Positions 4,505 to 6,216 of a stretch of DNA of 6,216 nucleotides are shown here, piece after piece. Made by a program: the position numbers and the translations under genes. Below the pieces are notes generated by a model that saw only the letters and a list, made by a program, of their open reading frames with translations, was not told where the DNA came from and did not search any database. Source of the DNA: Microcaldota archaeon (GTDB taxonomy: Archaea; Micrarchaeota; Micrarchaeia; Burarchaeales; JAKAKT01). Numbering within the stretch: the stretch's first letter is position 1; every line of letters begins with the position of its first letter. Location of the stretch: the NCBI GenBank assembly GCA_026396425.1, contig JAPLWU010000110.1, positions 1-6,216 on the forward strand, written 5' to 3'.

Positions 4505-5677
4505 TTATGCCAGTGGGAGCGTCGCGCAACGTGCCGAGCCGTCCGCCTTTAATATCTCGCCGAAAGCCAGGTGCTTAGTCCAATGGCCGAGTTGATTTAG
4601 CGATTTCACAAGATTTTTGCAATGCGTGTTTACAAATAAAGAACCCATTGAGATGAAATTCGTCGCAAGGAGTTCAATCTCCTTTTTCGGAAGTTCTACG
4701 AGATCTGCATAAATGTTTTCAAGAGTTTTTACATCGCTTTCGCGCAAGAAGGCGTTTTTGTCTATGACCGCAGCCCCTTTATGAACGGGATTAAAGACGC
4801 AATCAAGGTGCAGAACGCCTGGCTTCAGCTCCAACGGTATAACTTGGAAGTCTTTGCCCAATATCGTCTGCAGGCACTTTACTGCGGCATAGTCAGTTCT
4901 GTCACCTACTCCGATCAGCACGTTCGGCGAGTCGACAAATACGTTGCCTCCTTCGATAATTCCTTCAGGCAGAACTATCGCATTCTTAATCGCATCTTGC
5001 TCAGGCTTGCGAACATCCATGGCCATATTAGCGCGAATCAGTTTATCTCCGATTACGAAACTGATATCTCGGGTATAAACTCCTTCGGGCCACTCGGGCC
5101 TCGGTCTCACTATCAAAACGTCTGTTCCGTTCTGCACGAGCAATCGGATTAGGCAAATATGCTCGCAAACCGCCACGAACCTGTCTGGGCGGTTATCAGC
5201 GTTAGCGGCCTCGACCGAATTTATGCCGTTCCCGCTCCAGTCGAGGTGGGTGGGCGGCTGCACTACTACTTTTTTGCAGTTGGGCTCGTGAAAACGACTG
5301 ACGCTTAATGTACTTGCATCGATTTCATCGACAACTTGTACTCCACGGAAGAAAGGGACGGTAAGCAGGGCATGAAATGTTTTGGAGTAGAGAAGATATC
5401 TGTTTACATCAGTAGATTCAGAATACCCGCCAGTTTCATAATAGCGTATCATATTCATGACGGGGTCGGGGAACACCGACTCCGCAATTGGCAAAAGATT
5501 GTTTCTTTCCAAAAATTTGTGGGTTAGGCGATAATGAGCATTCTTGCCAATCCCTTTCTCGAAAAGATCTGGATGGTTGGGCCCGTCCTTGATGGCATTA
5601 AGAAAAGCGTTTGTAAGCGCGATAGCTCTAGCGTCGGGAGGTCGGAAATCATTTTTTCTTGCAGTGCTAGCGTTCAT
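4505..5677 (-). CDS. Arginine deiminase/amidinotransferase-superfamily enzyme with N-terminal extension
   Basis: This 390-residue protein carries the marks of the guanidino-group-modifying fold (arginine deiminase, dimethylargininase, amidinotransferase; COG1834-like) from about residue 130 onward: VVVQPPTHLDW (137-147), VYTRDISFVIGD (200-211) with D204 as a likely guanidinium ligand, EGGNVFVD (242-249), GVGDRTD (256-262), VLHLDCVF (288-295) with H290 as the likely catalytic histidine, and ARCATLPLA at the very end with C384 as the likely nucleophile. The catalytic set is therefore complete. The first 120 or so residues match nothing I know and are not part of the core fold. The start at 5677 is backed by GGGGTGG 8 bases upstream and a perfect TATA box at 5727-5734. 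It lies just downstream of argH on the same strand but with its own promoter. It probably acts on arginine or a relative in the cytoplasm. Whether it releases ammonia, dihydrolyses arginine or transfers the amidino group cannot be decided. Its base composition is A/T-richer than the genes to its left. Confidence 0.8.
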   Translation of the reverse strand: MNASTARKNDFRPPDARAIALTNAFLNAIKDGPNHPDLFEKGIGKNAHYRLTHKFLERNNLLPIAESVFPDPVMNMIRYYETGGYSESTDVNRYLLYSKTFHALLTVPFFRGVQVVDEIDASTLSVSRFHEPNCKKVVVQPPTHLDWSGNGINSVEAANADNRPDRFVAVCEHICLIRLLVQNGTDVLIVRPRPEWPEGVYTRDISFVIGDKLIRANMAMDVRKPEQDAIKNAIVLPEGIIEGGNVFVDSPNVLIGVGDRTDYAAVKCLQTILGKDFQVIPLELKPGVLHLDCVFNPVHKGAAVIDKNAFLRESDVKTLENIYADLVELPKKEIELLATNFISMGSLFVNTHCKNLVKSLNQLGHWTKHLAFGEILKADGSARCATLPLA

Positions 5678-5711
5678 TGACTATTCCACCCCGTTGAGAA
5701 TAAGCAATATA

Positions 5712-5722
5712 CTATGGCATAG
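5712..5722. promoter_or_regulatory. Small palindrome in the deiminase-like gene's promoter
   Basis: CTATGGCATAG has 5-bp arms around a single base. It sits between the TATA box (5727-5734) and the expected transcription start near 5704, where archaeal repressors often bind. The arms are short enough to occur by chance. Confidence 0.25.
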
Positions 5723-5726
5723 GATG

Positions 5727-5734
5727 TATTTAAA
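5727..5734 (-). promoter_or_regulatory. Archaeal TATA box for the deiminase-like gene
   Basis: The minus strand reads TTTAAATA, matching the archaeal consensus. The expected start lies near 5704, giving a leader of about 26 bases that includes GGGGTGG before the ATG at 5677. The deiminase-like gene can therefore be transcribed independently of argH, even though both genes point the same way and are only 79 bases apart. Confidence 0.65.
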
Positions 5735-5756
5735 TGCAGCTGATTGGACGGCCAAA

Positions 5757-6216
5757 TCAAAACTCGTCCGCCACTTTTTTGTAGGCATCCCTGAACGGGA
5801 TTTTTTCTTTTTTCGCAAGCTCGATGGCTTTCTGCGCAGAATATAACTCGCCAGTCATTGCCTGTTCGCATTTTTTTTTGTTGACACCGAGCTTGCCGAT
5901 TACTAGCGCCATTATTCCAACTGAATCTTTTGCAATTTCGATTCCCCTCATTATCGGCTCTTTTGTGAGCTGCAAATCGCGGTGATACCCCGAAATCAAA
6001 TTACTCGCAATACTTTTCACCTCGAACTCGCAAGCTACGAGCTGATGATGTTTGGCGCGCACCAGCTCCAGCACGTCCGGATTCTTTTTATGCGGCATTA
6101 TCGAGCTTCCGGTGCAGAATTCGGGCGGCAGTTCAAAATACCCGAACTCTGGCATGCTGAAAAGAATCAAGTCCGATGACATCCTGTTGAGGTCCCCGGT
6201 CACCTGGCCCGAGGCA
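5757..6216 (-). CDS. argH: Argininosuccinate lyase, C-terminal part (runs off the right edge)
   Basis: The frame is open to the right edge, showing the last 152 residues. The upstream end lies outside the window, and the GTG at 6203 is internal, since codons for ASGQ precede it in frame. Argininosuccinate lyase splits argininosuccinate into arginine and fumarate, the last step of arginine synthesis. The family signature GSSIMPHKKNPD (bases 6075-6110) is present, with the catalytic serine in the flexible loop, followed by VLELVRAKHHQLVACEF and GYHRDLQLTKEP as in lyases of this family. The signature has His where many homologues have Gln (MPQKKNPD); the His form is known in some bacterial lineages. 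The protein stops at AYKKVADEF, earlier than many homologues, which carry some 30-70 further residues. An A9 run (5871-5879) encodes three lysines in frame. The closest alternative, another fumarase/aspartase-superfamily lyase, is unlikely given the motif wording. Confidence 0.92.
   Translation of the reverse strand, partial: ASGQVTGDLNRMSSDLILFSMPEFGYFELPPEFCTGSSIMPHKKNPDVLELVRAKHHQLVACEFEVKSIASNLISGYHRDLQLTKEPIMRGIEIAKDSVGIMALVIGKLGVNKKKCEQAMTGELYSAQKAIELAKKEKIPFRDAYKKVADEF

Overview
The window reads as archaeal chromosome. Four of the five genes whose start codon lies in the window have an A/T-rich octamer of the archaeal TATA-box type a short distance upstream (TTTATATA, TTTTATAA and TTTAAATA; TTCTTAAA is weaker). 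Short Shine-Dalgarno matches to the archaeal 16S tail (AAGGAG, GGAGCGAT, AGAGGTTGAT, GGGGTG) sit 5-10 bases before the starts. The protein families (a glycogen-synthase-like glycosyltransferase plus a GH57 glycosidase) also suit an archaeon. A DPANN-type lineage such as Micrarchaeota or Diapherotrites is possible, but that is an impression and not shown by the sequence.

Layout from left to right. (1) Positions 1-264 hold the 5' part of an unrecognised minus-strand gene. (2) A 424-base gene-free gap (265-688) holds that gene's promoter, a two-copy 21-bp tandem repeat and a dense cluster of nested and competing palindromes at about 396-591, followed by a short leader for the next gene. (3) 689-2053 (+) encodes a GT-B glycosyltransferase of the glycogen/starch synthase type. 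(4) 2050-3051 (-) converges on it with a 4-base overlap of stop codons. It encodes a cytoplasmic protein with a cysteine/histidine arrangement like that of NlpC/P60-type papain-fold enzymes. (5) A 151-base divergent promoter region serves that gene and 3203-4402 (+), a GH57 alpha-amylase-type glycosidase. (6) After a short gap with a T-run terminator, two minus-strand genes follow: 4505-5677, an arginine deiminase/amidinotransferase-superfamily enzyme with an unusual N-terminal extension, and 5757-6216, the C-terminal third of argininosuccinate lyase (argH), which runs off the right edge.

Two functional themes are visible. The glycosyltransferase and GH57 enzyme form a plausible alpha-glucan (glycogen) synthesis and remodelling pair, with the unexplained cysteine-hydrolase-like gene placed between them on the opposite strand. 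ArgH and the deiminase-like enzyme form an arginine theme: one makes arginine from argininosuccinate, and the other belongs to a fold that attacks guanidino groups of arginine derivatives. The base composition drops at the border between the two themes, from roughly 57-68% G+C in sampled lines of the glucan genes to roughly 37-50% in sampled lines of the arginine genes. The right-hand block may therefore have a different history.

No tRNA, rRNA, CRISPR array, transposase or integrase was seen. The most unusual stretches are the palindrome cluster in the first intergenic gap and the two enzymes with unfamiliar domain layouts (2050-3051 and 4505-5677).
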